DNA of 21,313 bases from CAYLLT01 sp964591605 (GCA_964591605.1 CAZQEN010000097.1:1-21313), one strand, 5' to 3'. Shown: positions 1 to 7,800, numbered from the stretch's first letter. Program-made: numbers and translations. The notes: a model not told the origin generated them from the sequence alone.

Positions 1-273
1 GACGGCCTCCGCACGGTGAGGGACGTTGGGCGGCACGATGTAGGACTCACCCGGTTCGAGGATGCGGCTTTCCTGGCCGATGGTGAACTTCATGCGGCCC
101 GAGAGGAGCATGCCGGCCTGTTCATGGGGGTGGCTGTGGGTGTCGACGGCCCATCCGGCGTCGATCTCCACGAGCGAGAGCATGAGGTTCCGTCCGCAGG
201 GGGTGCGGATGCGCACGCCCGGGGAGAGATGCTGCGGTTCGATGGCGTTCCAGTCGACAAAGCCGGTGTGCAT
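1..273 (-). CDS. Cupin-domain protein, 3' end outside the window
   Basis: The first 91 residues are visible and the reading frame runs off the left edge, so the gene is cut. The start is the ATG at 273, giving MHTGFVDWNAIEP. Cupin motif 1 is clear at about residues 48-68 (HSHPHEQAGMLLSGRMKFTIG region), with two histidines and a glutamate placed to bind a metal. Motif 2 follows as PGESYIVPPNVPHRAEA, whose histidine would complete the site. Small single-domain cupins of this type bind a metal and either sense a small molecule or carry out simple isomerase or dioxygenase chemistry; the substrate cannot be told here. It lies downstream of fabI on the same strand, separated by about 70 bases that contain two strong hairpins, so co-transcription is uncertain. 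Confidence 0.8.
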   Translation of the reverse strand, partial: MHTGFVDWNAIEPQHLSPGVRIRTPCGRNLMLSLVEIDAGWAVDTHSHPHEQAGMLLSGRMKFTIGQESRILEPGESYIVPPNVPHRAEAV

Positions 274-300
274 GACGCGTCCCCCGCCCGATCGCACGCA

Positions 301-342
301 GCGCGGCGGTCAGCCGCGCCCGGCCGCCACGGGGGGCGGCCG
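301..342 (-). terminator. Tandem GC-rich hairpins just after fabI
   Basis: Two perfect hairpins sit back to back directly behind the fabI stop codon (343-345). CGGCCGCC (321-328) pairs with GGCGGCCG (335-342) around a 6-base loop, and GCGCGGC (301-307) pairs with GCCGCGC (313-319) around a 5-base loop. There is no U-tract. The position suggests transcription termination or 3' end protection for fabI, before the cupin gene. Confidence 0.45.
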
Positions 343-1122
343 CTAGAGCCCCATGGTATTGTACCCGGCATCCACGTAGAGGTTTTCACCAGTAACGCCG
401 GTCGACAGGTCGCTGATCAGGAAGACGGCGGACTTGCCGACCTCGTCGGTCTCGATGTTGCGGCCGAGAGGGGCCTTCTTCTCGACCCAGTCGAACATCT
501 CATCGATCCCGCCGACGGCCATGGCCGACAGGGTGCGGCACGGGCCGGCCGAGAGCGTGTTGACGCGGATGTTCTGCCGGCCCAGCTCGGCGGCGAGATA
601 GCGCGTGGCCGCTTCAAGGGCGGCCTTGGCCACGCCCATCACGTTGTAGCCGGGGACCACCTTTTCGGCCCCGTAATAGCTCATGGCCAGGATCGAGCCG
701 CCGGCCGGCATCATCTTCCGCGCGCGGTCGGCGATGGCCATCAGCGTGTAGGCCGAGATATCGAGCGCCTGAGTGAACACCTGCCGCGGCGTCTCCGTGA
801 ACTTGCCCATCCTCAGATACTCCCGGTCGGCAAACGCGACGGAGTGGACCACGAAGGAGATCCCGTCGTACTGGGCCTTTGCGGCTTCGAAGAGCGTGTC
901 GAGGTCTTCGTCTTTCGACACATCGCAGGGATAGAGCCAGGCGTCGCGCACGCCGCCGTCTTCGAGCGTCTTGCGGACGCGGCGTTCCATCTTCTCCCCC
1001 GGCAGGTGAGAGAAGCCGCAGGTCGCGCCGTGCTCGATCAGGTTTTTGGCGATGTGCCAGGCGATGCTGCGTTCGTTGGCGACCCCGAAAATAATGCCCT
1101 TCTTGCCGCTTAACAGACCCAT
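343..1122 (-). CDS. fabI: Enoyl-[acyl-carrier-protein] reductase (NADH), FabI type
   Basis: This enzyme reduces the trans-2-enoyl-ACP double bond in the last step of each fatty-acid elongation cycle, in the cytoplasm. The 259-residue length is normal for FabI. The N-terminus has the FabI nucleotide-binding pattern GVANERSIAWHIAK (residues 13-26). The active site is complete: Tyr149 in AMSYYGAEK, Tyr159 in GYNVMGVAK and Lys166, with the Tyr-x6-Lys spacing of the family. The segment RVNTLSAGPCRTLSA also matches FabI. The C-terminus keeps the short-chain dehydrogenase pattern VTGENLYVDAGYNTMG. The ATG at 1122 is preceded by AGAGGAA (plus strand 1128-1134), a good ribosome binding site. The gene is divergent from the small secreted protein at 1330. 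FabI is the classic triclosan/isoniazid-class target; nothing visible suggests a resistant variant. Confidence 0.96.
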   Translation of the reverse strand: MGLLSGKKGIIFGVANERSIAWHIAKNLIEHGATCGFSHLPGEKMERRVRKTLEDGGVRDAWLYPCDVSKDEDLDTLFEAAKAQYDGISFVVHSVAFADREYLRMGKFTETPRQVFTQALDISAYTLMAIADRARKMMPAGGSILAMSYYGAEKVVPGYNVMGVAKAALEAATRYLAAELGRQNIRVNTLSAGPCRTLSAMAVGGIDEMFDWVEKKAPLGRNIETDEVGKSAVFLISDLSTGVTGENLYVDAGYNTMGL

Positions 1123-1168
1123 CAGTGTTCCTCTGGAGATACGTTATCCGGACGTTCCCGAAGCCATT

Positions 1169-1196
1169 ATTGTCGCGGAGCGGCCTGTTTTTGCAA
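1169..1196 (-). promoter_or_regulatory. Candidate promoter of fabI
   Basis: On the minus strand, TTGCAA (1191-1196) and GACAAT (1169-1174) are 16 bases apart, each matching four of six sigma-70 consensus positions. They lie about 47 bases upstream of the fabI ATG. The call rests on pattern only. Confidence 0.35.
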
Positions 1197-1329
1197 GTTC
1201 CCGGCGTGTCTGACGCGTTTTCCGGCCGGGAACGAGGCAGAGTGGCGGCCGGGGCATTTGCCTGCGGCCGGACTGTATTTCACATTCCCGCGGGGGGACC
1301 ACGGGCTGTTTACACGCGGAGGGAAGCTT

Positions 1330-1614
1330 ATGTCGACGTTCACATTTCTGCGGAAGTTCACGGTTCGTTTTGCCGTGGGTCTGGCCGTGCTGGCCGCGCC
1401 GAGGGCTGTCCTGGGCTCGGAAGGCCACGGCGACCACGAGGGCGGCGACGATGACGTCAAAGTGCACGTCAGCGATGGAGACGGCTCGCACGTCCACATC
1501 AAGCTCGACGAGGGCACGCTCGACCGCCTGGAGTCGATGCTTTCGCAGTTCGATTCCATCAGTTGCAACGCGACCACCGGCGGCACGACCCTCGACGCGC
1601 TCACCGCGCAGTGA
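1330..1614 (+). CDS. Small secreted acidic, histidine-rich protein
   Basis: The product is a 94-residue protein of no recognised family. The ATG at 1330 is chosen because GGAGGGAAG (1318-1326) lies directly upstream; the frame is open further upstream, but without a ribosome site. Residues 1-29 look like a Sec signal peptide: a basic start (FLRKFTVRF), a hydrophobic core (AVGLAVLAAP) and a likely cut after AVLG. The mature part opens with SEGHGDHEGGDDD and continues with alternating charged and hydrophobic residues (VKVHVSDGDGSHVHIKLDEG). This could bind divalent metal, but that is inference. A single cysteine lies near the end (SISCNATTGG). It converges on the metallopeptidase gene at 1666. 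Confidence 0.6.
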   Translation: MSTFTFLRKFTVRFAVGLAVLAAPRAVLGSEGHGDHEGGDDDVKVHVSDGDGSHVHIKLDEGTLDRLESMLSQFDSISCNATTGGTTLDALTAQ

Positions 1615-1623
1615 ATGGGTGAG

Positions 1624-1652
1624 CACCCGCCACTGATGTCGTTCGGCGGGTG
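1624..1652. terminator. Hairpin between convergent genes
   Basis: CACCCGCC (1624-1631) pairs perfectly with GGCGGGTG (1645-1652) around a 13-base loop. It lies between the stop codons of two converging genes (1614 and 1666), where a bidirectional terminator is expected. No U-tract is present on either strand. Confidence 0.4.
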
Positions 1653-1665
1653 TGCAGCGGGCGGG

Positions 1666-4593
1666 TTAATCCGCGCAGTCCGCGCTGGCCGGCTGCTGGG
1701 GACCACTGTAGCACCGCTGGAATAACGCAAAGTCCCGCATGTCCACGTCGCTGTCGGCATCGAGTTTCGCGTCGGCGCATGCCGCGTTGTTCTGAGCGAC
1801 GCGGCTGCGCGTCGCACACGCGGCGAAGTGGGCATAGTCGTCGCCGTCCACGTCCCCGTCGTGATCGAAGTCGGCCGGAATGACCGGGATGGCTTCGTAT
1901 GCCCCGCGGTCGACGGCGAAGGCCAGCACGCGGGGATGAGCGTCCAGATCGAGCGGCGTCGCTTCGGCGGTGTTGCCGTTCCCGTTCAGGTCCGCCGTGT
2001 CGGCAGGCAGGCCGGCCGTGCTGCCGGTGTCGATGCCGGGCGAACCGCCGCCCAGACGAAGGTCGTCATCCAGCGTGCCGACGGTGCCATCTGCGCCGTC
2101 ATCATCGACAAAGAGCGGATTGGAGCCGTTGTTTCCGGAGCCGCCCATCGCGCCGGTCCAGCCCTGAACCGTGCACTGACTGACGTTCACAGCCACGAAG
2201 CCGAAGCGCACGATCTGCTGCTCTTCGATGCTGGCAGTGGCCGTGTTTCCCCAGAGGATGGTGTTGGCGAGCGCGGGGCCGGGCTGATCGACGGCGACGC
2301 CTCCGCCGTAGATGACCGCCGAGTTGCGGCTGAACGTGCTGTTGACCAGCTTGAGGTTCTCAGACCCGGCTCCAAAGCCAAAAAGCCCGCCGCCGTACCA
2401 CTGGCAGTTGTTTCCCGAGAAGAGGCAGTTTACGAACGTCGGCGAGGCGTTGAAGCTGCCGACGGCGCCGCCGCTCTGGCCGGTCGCGGTGTTGGCGAGA
2501 AAGCGGCAACTGGCATAAAAAGCCGGGCTGTCGCCTGAGTGGATCACCGCCCCGGCGGTGGGAGCGCTGTTGAGCCGAAAGAGGCAGTTGCGCAGCGTCG
2601 GCGCGCTCTGATCGACGGCCAGGGCGCCGCCGCTGCCGTCGGCGGTGTTTGAGAGGAACGTGCACTCGGCGATGAGGGGGTTGCTGCTGTTGATGCTGGA
2701 GAACGCGCCGCCCGCATCGCCGGCATGGTTGCCCGTGAACGTGCAGTGGGCGATCGTCGGGCCGGCATTGTCGCACAGGAGCCCGCCGCCGCGATTGTCG
2801 GGCCAGTTGGTGGAATCCGCCTGGCCGCCGGTGATCTCGAAGCCGTCGAGCCGCGCGGTGCGGTCGTTTCCGATGCAGGTCACAGCGTGAAAGCTGTTGT
2901 CTGAGTTGTCCGCGACCGTGCCGATGTCGCCGCTGAGAATCGTGAGGTTCGCTTTCCAGTTCCGTTGGCTGAGCTGCGTTTCCGTGCCGGCGAACCCTCC
3001 ATAGATCGCCAGATGATTCCGGAGGTTGAAGCCCGCCGTACGGCCGGCCCCGCCGCGGTCGGGTTTGTAGGTTCCGGCCGCCACCCAGATCTGCTGCACC
3101 GCCCCGTTCGAGCCGCCCGCTCTGCACAGCGCGTCCTGGAGGTCGCGCAGGGCGGTTGCCCAGCTCAGCCCGTCGCCCCCCGGCGCGGCGGCGGCGTTGA
3201 CGTAGAGCACGGAGGGCAGGCCGGGCAGCGCCGTCGGCCGGAAGTTGGCGATGATGTGCCGCGTATCCATGATGGTCAGCGCGACATCGCAGGGATCGGG
3301 GTTGCCGACGGCCACGCCGGTCGGCCCCGGATTGGGCGGGACCGGACCGGGCCAGATCACGCCGGGGTTGGCATAATGCGGGATCCAGGGCACGCCCGGC
3401 GCCTGTGCCATGATGTCCTGCCAGGCGCTGCCCGGCTCGATGAAGCCGTAGGAATAGGGGGCGTAGGGCGTATCCAGCGTGTGCGCCCGGTCGTGCGCGC
3501 ACCAGAGGTTATGCCCCAGCTCGTGGGCCAGCAGCAGCCCGCTGTATCCGCGCCAGTCCATCAGCGTGATGCCGCTCGCGTTGATGCCCTGCAGCGAGCC
3601 GTCGGGGAAGAACCCGACGCCGAAGAAGTTGTAGTGCGACCAGAAGCTGACGCAGTCGGCCCCGTACTGGTCGCGCAGCGGGGGCACATCGTCGAGGAAT
3701 CCATCGGAGGGATTCACCAGTCGATCCAGATCGGTCCCGAAATCGCCGGTCTCCGTGTAGTTGACCTCATGCGTGTGCACCAGGCGCAGGGAGGTGTCGA
3801 TCTGGCTGTTGGCCAGCGCGTCGTTGGCTTCCTGAATCGCGAGGGCGATGTTGCTTTCCATGGCGGCCGTGCTGCCCGCTGCGGCCCGCGCGTCGTCGGT
3901 ATACACGATCATGATGTCGATCACCGTGCCGTCGTCGCAGCCATAGGTGTAGGGCGTGATCGCGGCGGGTTGCGGTCCGGCGAGCGGGCCGGGCGACCAG
4001 GCAAGCCGCGCGGCGTTGAGTGCCGGCATCCTCCTCGCCCCGCCCATGGCCGCTGCCGCGCTGTCGGTGCATCGGGGAGCGGTTACATGGATCTGCCGGA
4101 TGGTCGCAGCGCCGTCAGCGGTGCTCCGCACCTCGTAGGTGGCGGCGCCGGGCACCCGCACGACCGCCAGCATCCCGGCGTTGTTGCGGATGATCGTCAC
4201 CGATCCGTGCGGCGCCTCCTTGAGTGTGCCGGACCACGCGCGAGTGGATGCGGCGGGCCGGCCGTGACGGATAAAACGGGCGCTGTATGAGACGTCGTCG
4301 AACAGGTTGAGACGCAGCCAACCGGTACCGTCGGGCGGAAGGTGGTCCAGCAGCTCCAGGTGAGCCGTGGCCGATCGGGAACGCAGGGCGCCGGCTGAAG
4401 GCAGGGGGGATGTACCGAAGGCGGCGCTGCCCGTGAAGAGGGCTGGAGGTTCCTGCCCCGCCTGTAAAGCCGCCGCGAGAGCCAGCCAGCCCACCAGCAG
4501 CAGGGGCGCTCTCAAACCCGGCCGGCGGGAGCACATCAGCGATGCGCCGCCTGGATGCAGCATCACCGCAATGACGATCCTGGAACGCTTCAT
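1666..4593 (-). CDS. Secreted zinc metallopeptidase with beta-helix and dockerin-like C-terminus
   Basis: This is a 975-residue exported protein. A hydrophobic segment at about 29-45 (APLLLVGWLALAAALQA) is the signal-peptide core. Residues about 220-450 form a metzincin-type peptidase: HELGHNLWCAHD (357-368) has the HExxHxxxxxH zinc ligands His357, His361, His367 and the catalytic Glu358; a candidate Met-turn is QDIMAQ near 395. Residues about 465-880 are rich in short GGG and N-rich turns (for example GGGLLCDNAGPTIAHCTF), typical of a right-handed parallel beta-helix (pectate-lyase-like fold). The C-terminus has two EF-hand-like dockerin repeats, at 908-919 (DFDHDGDVDGDD) and 945-954, with the planctomycete FQRCYSG pattern. 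The ATG at 4593 has a GTGAGGG just before it, placed very close; Met20 (4536) would give a more usual signal peptide. The substrate is unknown; the helix may bind polysaccharide or protein. Confidence 0.85.
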   Translation of the reverse strand: MKRSRIVIAVMLHPGGASLMCSRRPGLRAPLLLVGWLALAAALQAGQEPPALFTGSAAFGTSPLPSAGALRSRSATAHLELLDHLPPDGTGWLRLNLFDDVSYSARFIRHGRPAASTRAWSGTLKEAPHGSVTIIRNNAGMLAVVRVPGAATYEVRSTADGAATIRQIHVTAPRCTDSAAAAMGGARRMPALNAARLAWSPGPLAGPQPAAITPYTYGCDDGTVIDIMIVYTDDARAAAGSTAAMESNIALAIQEANDALANSQIDTSLRLVHTHEVNYTETGDFGTDLDRLVNPSDGFLDDVPPLRDQYGADCVSFWSHYNFFGVGFFPDGSLQGINASGITLMDWRGYSGLLLAHELGHNLWCAHDRAHTLDTPYAPYSYGFIEPGSAWQDIMAQAPGVPWIPHYANPGVIWPGPVPPNPGPTGVAVGNPDPCDVALTIMDTRHIIANFRPTALPGLPSVLYVNAAAAPGGDGLSWATALRDLQDALCRAGGSNGAVQQIWVAAGTYKPDRGGAGRTAGFNLRNHLAIYGGFAGTETQLSQRNWKANLTILSGDIGTVADNSDNSFHAVTCIGNDRTARLDGFEITGGQADSTNWPDNRGGGLLCDNAGPTIAHCTFTGNHAGDAGGAFSSINSSNPLIAECTFLSNTADGSGGALAVDQSAPTLRNCLFRLNSAPTAGAVIHSGDSPAFYASCRFLANTATGQSGGAVGSFNASPTFVNCLFSGNNCQWYGGGLFGFGAGSENLKLVNSTFSRNSAVIYGGGVAVDQPGPALANTILWGNTATASIEEQQIVRFGFVAVNVSQCTVQGWTGAMGGSGNNGSNPLFVDDDGADGTVGTLDDDLRLGGGSPGIDTGSTAGLPADTADLNGNGNTAEATPLDLDAHPRVLAFAVDRGAYEAIPVIPADFDHDGDVDGDDYAHFAACATRSRVAQNNAACADAKLDADSDVDMRDFALFQRCYSGPQQPASADCAD

Positions 4594-4695
4594 CCCTCAC
4601 CCGATGACAACAGGCCCGTTGGGGAGACGCATCTGAGTCTAGCTTTTCACGGGTCGAAAGGAAAGAGGGGCGCGTGCTCCGATAACGACTCAAGT

Positions 4696-4720
4696 GCGGC
4701 CGGACCTGTGATCGGCCCGC
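4696..4720 (-). terminator. GC hairpin after the glycosidase gene
   Basis: GCGGCCG (4696-4702) and CGGCCCGC (4713-4720) pair with one bulged base around a 10-base loop, beginning 7 bases after the stop of the gene at 4727. There is no U-tract, so this may be a weak terminator or a 3' stabiliser. Confidence 0.3.
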
Positions 4721-4726
4721 GGTGGA

Positions 4727-5899
4727 TCAACGGGTACGGGACGCTTTTTCCACCGGAAAGGGCTTCACTTTGAACAGGTCGCGGTAGACCTCGCCGCCCG
4801 GCTTGAGGGAATCGTCGGCACGCCACAGGCCGAAGTACTTCTCGAAGCTCTCCTTCGGGTCGCTCGTGTATGGGGCGGCGTCGAATGTCATCCACTGCAG
4901 GCCGCCGGCGATGTTGTGCCGCTCGAACGCCTTCAGATGCATTTCGAGCATCTCGCGCTGACGCTGCTCGGTGTAGTCGTGGATGATCTTGCCCTCCCGG
5001 TCGCATGGCGTGGGATTGGTGGGCCAGCCAAACTCCTCCACAACGATTGGTTTGGGGGTCGTGAGCGCCTTCTGGATGGCAGGAATCTGCCCGTCGCCGA
5101 TGTTGGGCCAGTAGGAGTGGAACATGGCCACGTCGACGAAACCCAGCGTGTCGCGGGCGTTGTCCGCCCAGCGCATGCCCACGCCGACGGGGTGATTCGG
5201 ATCGCGCTGACGGACGGCCTCGCACATGCGCTTCAGCCAGTCGAGGATCTGGTCGCGATGCGCCGGGCAGCACTTCCAGTCGTCGCTCTTTCCGTCGAGG
5301 TTACCGGGGTGGTCGGGTTCATTCTTGACGTCCCACATGAGGACGTACGGATTGTCCTTGAGACGCGCGACGATGGCCGAGAGATGGCGGAGATGCTCGG
5401 TCTCCCGCGCGTCGCCCGCGCGGGGGAAGGTGGTTTCCCAGTCGAACAGGGTGACCACGCTGCGGATGCCGTGTTGGCCGAACAGGTCGACCATCTGCAC
5501 GAGCATGCCGAGCTTCTCGGGTGGTGGGGTGGGTCCGTGCCAGCCGCCCGCCCGGTAGGGGACCAGGATGCGCACGCAGTTGAGGCCCAGCTCGCGCATG
5601 CGCCCGGCATCGCGGAGGACAACTCCTGGTGGTGCCTTCCAGAGGTCAGCCCACATGAAATCCCGCGGGTAATAGTTGGTGCCCTTGAGCCTGACGGGCC
5701 TGCCGTCATAGACGAACTGATCGCCGCGGATCTGCACGAAGCCGTCCGGCGGGGCGGCCAGCGCCGATCCGCAGACCAGAAACACCGTCCAGAAGCGGCA
5801 CCTGATCAGGATTGCGTGCAAGTGCGAAACGGCGGTTCTTTCGCGTTTTCGACCTTTCGCGTTCTCGCGATTCATCTGTCCCATGTTCAATCGATCCAT
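4727..5899 (-). CDS. Secreted glycoside hydrolase, GH5-like (beta-mannanase/cellulase type)
   Basis: This 390-residue TIM-barrel enzyme should hydrolyse beta-linked polysaccharide outside the cytoplasm. A signal-like segment (CRFWTVFLVCGSALAAPP) lies at about 34-51. The family opening is RLKGTNYYPRDFMWADLW, followed by LGLNCVRILVPY. The acid/base is Glu194 in MWDVKNEPD (188-196). The nucleophile is probably Glu289 in PIVVEEFGWPT (284-294). A late GGLQWMTFD fits the last barrel strand. The ATG at 5899 overlaps the mnmA stop region by 13 bases; Met6 (5884) or Met9 (5875) are equally possible starts, since no good ribosome site marks any of the three. The overlap implies it is read from the mnmA transcript. 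Which glycan it cuts cannot be told from the sequence. Confidence 0.85.
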   Translation of the reverse strand: MDRLNMGQMNRENAKGRKRERTAVSHLHAILIRCRFWTVFLVCGSALAAPPDGFVQIRGDQFVYDGRPVRLKGTNYYPRDFMWADLWKAPPGVVLRDAGRMRELGLNCVRILVPYRAGGWHGPTPPPEKLGMLVQMVDLFGQHGIRSVVTLFDWETTFPRAGDARETEHLRHLSAIVARLKDNPYVLMWDVKNEPDHPGNLDGKSDDWKCCPAHRDQILDWLKRMCEAVRQRDPNHPVGVGMRWADNARDTLGFVDVAMFHSYWPNIGDGQIPAIQKALTTPKPIVVEEFGWPTNPTPCDREGKIIHDYTEQRQREMLEMHLKAFERHNIAGGLQWMTFDAAPYTSDPKESFEKYFGLWRADDSLKPGGEVYRDLFKVKPFPVEKASRTR

Positions 5900-6996
5900 C
5901 CGCCGCCGAGCACGATATCACCGTCGTAGAAGACGGCCGCCTGGCCCGGGGTGACCGCCGTCTGAGGTTCGTCGAATCGGACCTCGACGCTGTCGGCGCC
6001 GACCGGAGTGATCACGGCCGCGGCGGCCTTGTGAGCATAACGGATCTGCACGTGTCCGCGCAGCGGCGAATCGGGCGCATCGATCAGCCAGTGCACGCGC
6101 GAGGCCTGGAGCTCGCAGCGGGCCAGGTCCGACTTCGGGCCGACGGCGACCGTGCCGCTGGCGGCATCGATCCGTGTGACATAAACGGGCAACCCCATCG
6201 CGATGCCCAGGCCGCGGCGCTGGCCGATCGTGAAGTTCGGAATGCCCTCGTGCCGCCCGACCTCCTGCCCCTGCGTGTCGACGATACGGCCGGGGACGAA
6301 CGCCTCGGGGCGCCGCTCCCGCACGACGCGGGCGTAGTCGCGGTCGGGCACGAAGCAGATGTCGACCGAGTCGGGCTTGTCGCTGACCGGCAGGCCCAGG
6401 CGGCGGGCGTGCTCGCGGACCTCGCTCTTGCTCATGCCGCCGATGGGAAAGAGCGTGCGCGGCAGCATCTCGCGGGCAATTCCGAACAGGACGTATGACT
6501 GGTCTTTGCTGGTATCCACGCCGCGGCGGAGGCGGCAGCGGCCGTCGACGCGCTCGATGCGGGCGTAGTGTCCGGTGGCCACGAAATCGGCCCCGGCGGC
6601 CGCCCCGTAGTCGGCCAGCCGCCCGAACTTGAGATGCTCGTTGCACATGACGCACGGATTCGGCGTGCGCCCGCGGCGGTACTCGTCGGCGAAGTAATCG
6701 ATGATCTGGTCGAACTCGTCCTTGAAGTTGAGCGCGAAGAAGGGGATCCCCAGGCGCCCGGCCACGGCGCGGGCGTCGGACGCGTCGGCCGCACTGCAGC
6801 AGCCGCGGTGGCGATCGGGTGAGCAGGCGTCGTCCGGCGCGCCGGGGGCCTCGTGCACGCCGGTGCGCATGAACAGGCCGGTGACCTCGCAGCCCTGCTC
6901 GTGCAGCAGGCACGCCGCCACGCTCGAATCGACGCCGCCGCTCATCGCGACGACCACCCTGGGCCTGCGATCCGCCACCGCCAACTCCCTGTGCAC
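5887..6996 (-). CDS. mnmA: tRNA-specific 2-thiouridylase MnmA
   Basis: MnmA installs sulfur at C2 of the wobble uridine U34 in tRNA-Lys, -Glu and -Gln, using ATP and a relayed persulfide. The 369-residue protein has the ATP-pyrophosphatase P-loop AMSGGVDSSVA (17-27). It also has the TPNPCVMCNEHLKFG segment (111-125), carrying the catalytic Cys115, and the second catalytic cysteine Cys214 in DSVDICFVP. Other family marks are ATGHYARI, SKDQSYVLFG and FTIGQRRGLG. The C-terminal beta-barrel ends in QAAVFYDGDIVLGGGWID. The start is GTG at 6996, preceded by AGGACGG. An earlier cysteine-rich insert (CSPDRHRGCCSAADA, about 58-72) is typical of many MnmA proteins. The gene is followed directly by the overlapping GH5-like gene, an unusual partner for a housekeeping enzyme. 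Confidence 0.96.
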   Translation of the reverse strand: MHRELAVADRRPRVVVAMSGGVDSSVAACLLHEQGCEVTGLFMRTGVHEAPGAPDDACSPDRHRGCCSAADASDARAVAGRLGIPFFALNFKDEFDQIIDYFADEYRRGRTPNPCVMCNEHLKFGRLADYGAAAGADFVATGHYARIERVDGRCRLRRGVDTSKDQSYVLFGIAREMLPRTLFPIGGMSKSEVREHARRLGLPVSDKPDSVDICFVPDRDYARVVRERRPEAFVPGRIVDTQGQEVGRHEGIPNFTIGQRRGLGIAMGLPVYVTRIDAASGTVAVGPKSDLARCELQASRVHWLIDAPDSPLRGHVQIRYAHKAAAAVITPVGADSVEVRFDEPQTAVTPGQAAVFYDGDIVLGGGWID

Positions 6997-7041
6997 CCGT
7001 CCTGTGAAGGGCCGAACCGGCGGGTGCGTGACAACTGGGAC

Positions 7042-7154
7042 GGGGTGGCATGGGCAGCATCAGCTTCGCTGAGCGAATCCGACGCTGCCCGTGCGGGCCT
7101 CTCCACGGGCAGTATGCATTCGCATCTGCGAATGCATACTGCCCATGCCACCCC
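7042..7154. repeat. MITE/REP-like palindromic element, copy 1
   Basis: A 113-base element is bounded by perfect 16-base inverted ends, GGGGTGGCATGGGCAG (7042-7057) and its complement (7139-7154). Inside are three hairpins in order: a small AGC-TTC-GCT stem; CTGCCCGTG (7085-7093) with CACGGGCAG (7104-7112); and an 18-base perfect stem with a 2-base loop (7107-7124 with 7127-7144). It sits between divergent mnmA and the YjbQ gene. It has no open frame of its own. The same layout recurs at 13303 and 21229. Confidence 0.8.
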
Positions 7155-7267
7155 CACCGATTCTGACACGGGCCCCGAACCGGCCGGCGCATGTCGCCTG
7201 GCTTCACTTCGCCGACCGCCCCGATTATAGAGGACTGCGGGAATCGGACCAATTCAGGAGACGAATC

Positions 7268-7666
7268 ATGCACACGATCACCGTGCCGACCCGGCAGCGC
7301 AACCAGATGATCGACGTGACGGCCGAGGTGCAGCGGGCCGTGCGCGAGGCGAAGCTGGAGAGCGGGCATGTCATCTGCTATGTGCCGCATACCACCGCCG
7401 GCATCACCGTCCAGGAGAATGCGGATCCCGACGTGGTGCACGACGTGCTCTGGAAGCTCGCGCAGCTCGTGCCGAAGGATGAAAGTGCGTTCCGCCACGC
7501 GGAGGGGAACTCGGACTCGCACATCAAGTCGTCGCTCATGGGCTCGTCGGTGATAGTGCTGGTCGAAGAGGGCCAACTGGTGTTCGGCACGTGGCAGGGG
7601 ATCTACTTCTGCGAGTTCGACGGTCCGCGGCAGCGCCGGATGATCGTCAAGTGCGTGGCGGGGTAG
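7268..7666 (+). CDS. YjbQ family protein (UPF0047)
   Basis: This is a 132-residue single-domain protein of the YjbQ/UPF0047 family. The whole protein matches: CYVPHTTAGITVQENADPDV (37-56), then HAEGNSDSHIKSSLMG (77-92), then the C-terminal GTWQGIYFCEFDGPR. The conserved His41, His77 and His85 cluster around the proposed active or metal site. Members have weak thiamine-phosphate-synthase activity and can complement thiE mutants, but their main role is not settled. The ATG at 7268 has AGGAG at 7256-7260, at normal spacing. It appears to be a single-gene unit: mnmA is divergent upstream beyond a repeat element, and the next gene downstream is on the other strand. Confidence 0.92.
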   Translation: MHTITVPTRQRNQMIDVTAEVQRAVREAKLESGHVICYVPHTTAGITVQENADPDVVHDVLWKLAQLVPKDESAFRHAEGNSDSHIKSSLMGSSVIVLVEEGQLVFGTWQGIYFCEFDGPRQRRMIVKCVAG

Positions 7667-7687
7667 GCCTTGCGGCCCGACGCCTCA

Positions 7688-7718
7688 GGCCGGCCGGTGC
7701 GAGGACGTAAGGCCGGCC
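7688..7718 (+). terminator. Candidate terminator between convergent genes
   Basis: GGCCGGCC (7688-7695) is repeated at 7711-7718; because it is self-complementary, the two copies form an 8-base stem with a 15-base loop. It lies 21 bases after the YjbQ stop, facing the converging small gene that ends at 7801. There is no U-tract. Confidence 0.35.
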
Positions 7719-7800
7719 CGGTGTGGACGGCTCAGCGCGCATGGGACGGCACGATGCGCAGCGGACCGGGCCGGTGCGCGCGGGTGGCCTCCGCAGCCGC

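Noticed and set aside
4115..4693. A minus-strand frame upstream of and overlapping the metallopeptidase start.
   Set aside because: It is Arg/Ala/Gly-rich, out of frame with the clear signal peptide, and has no ribosome site.
5918..7576. A long minus-strand frame shadowing mnmA and crossing the YjbQ gene.
   Set aside because: Its composition is Arg/Pro-rich, and it runs through two clear genes and a repeat element in other frames.
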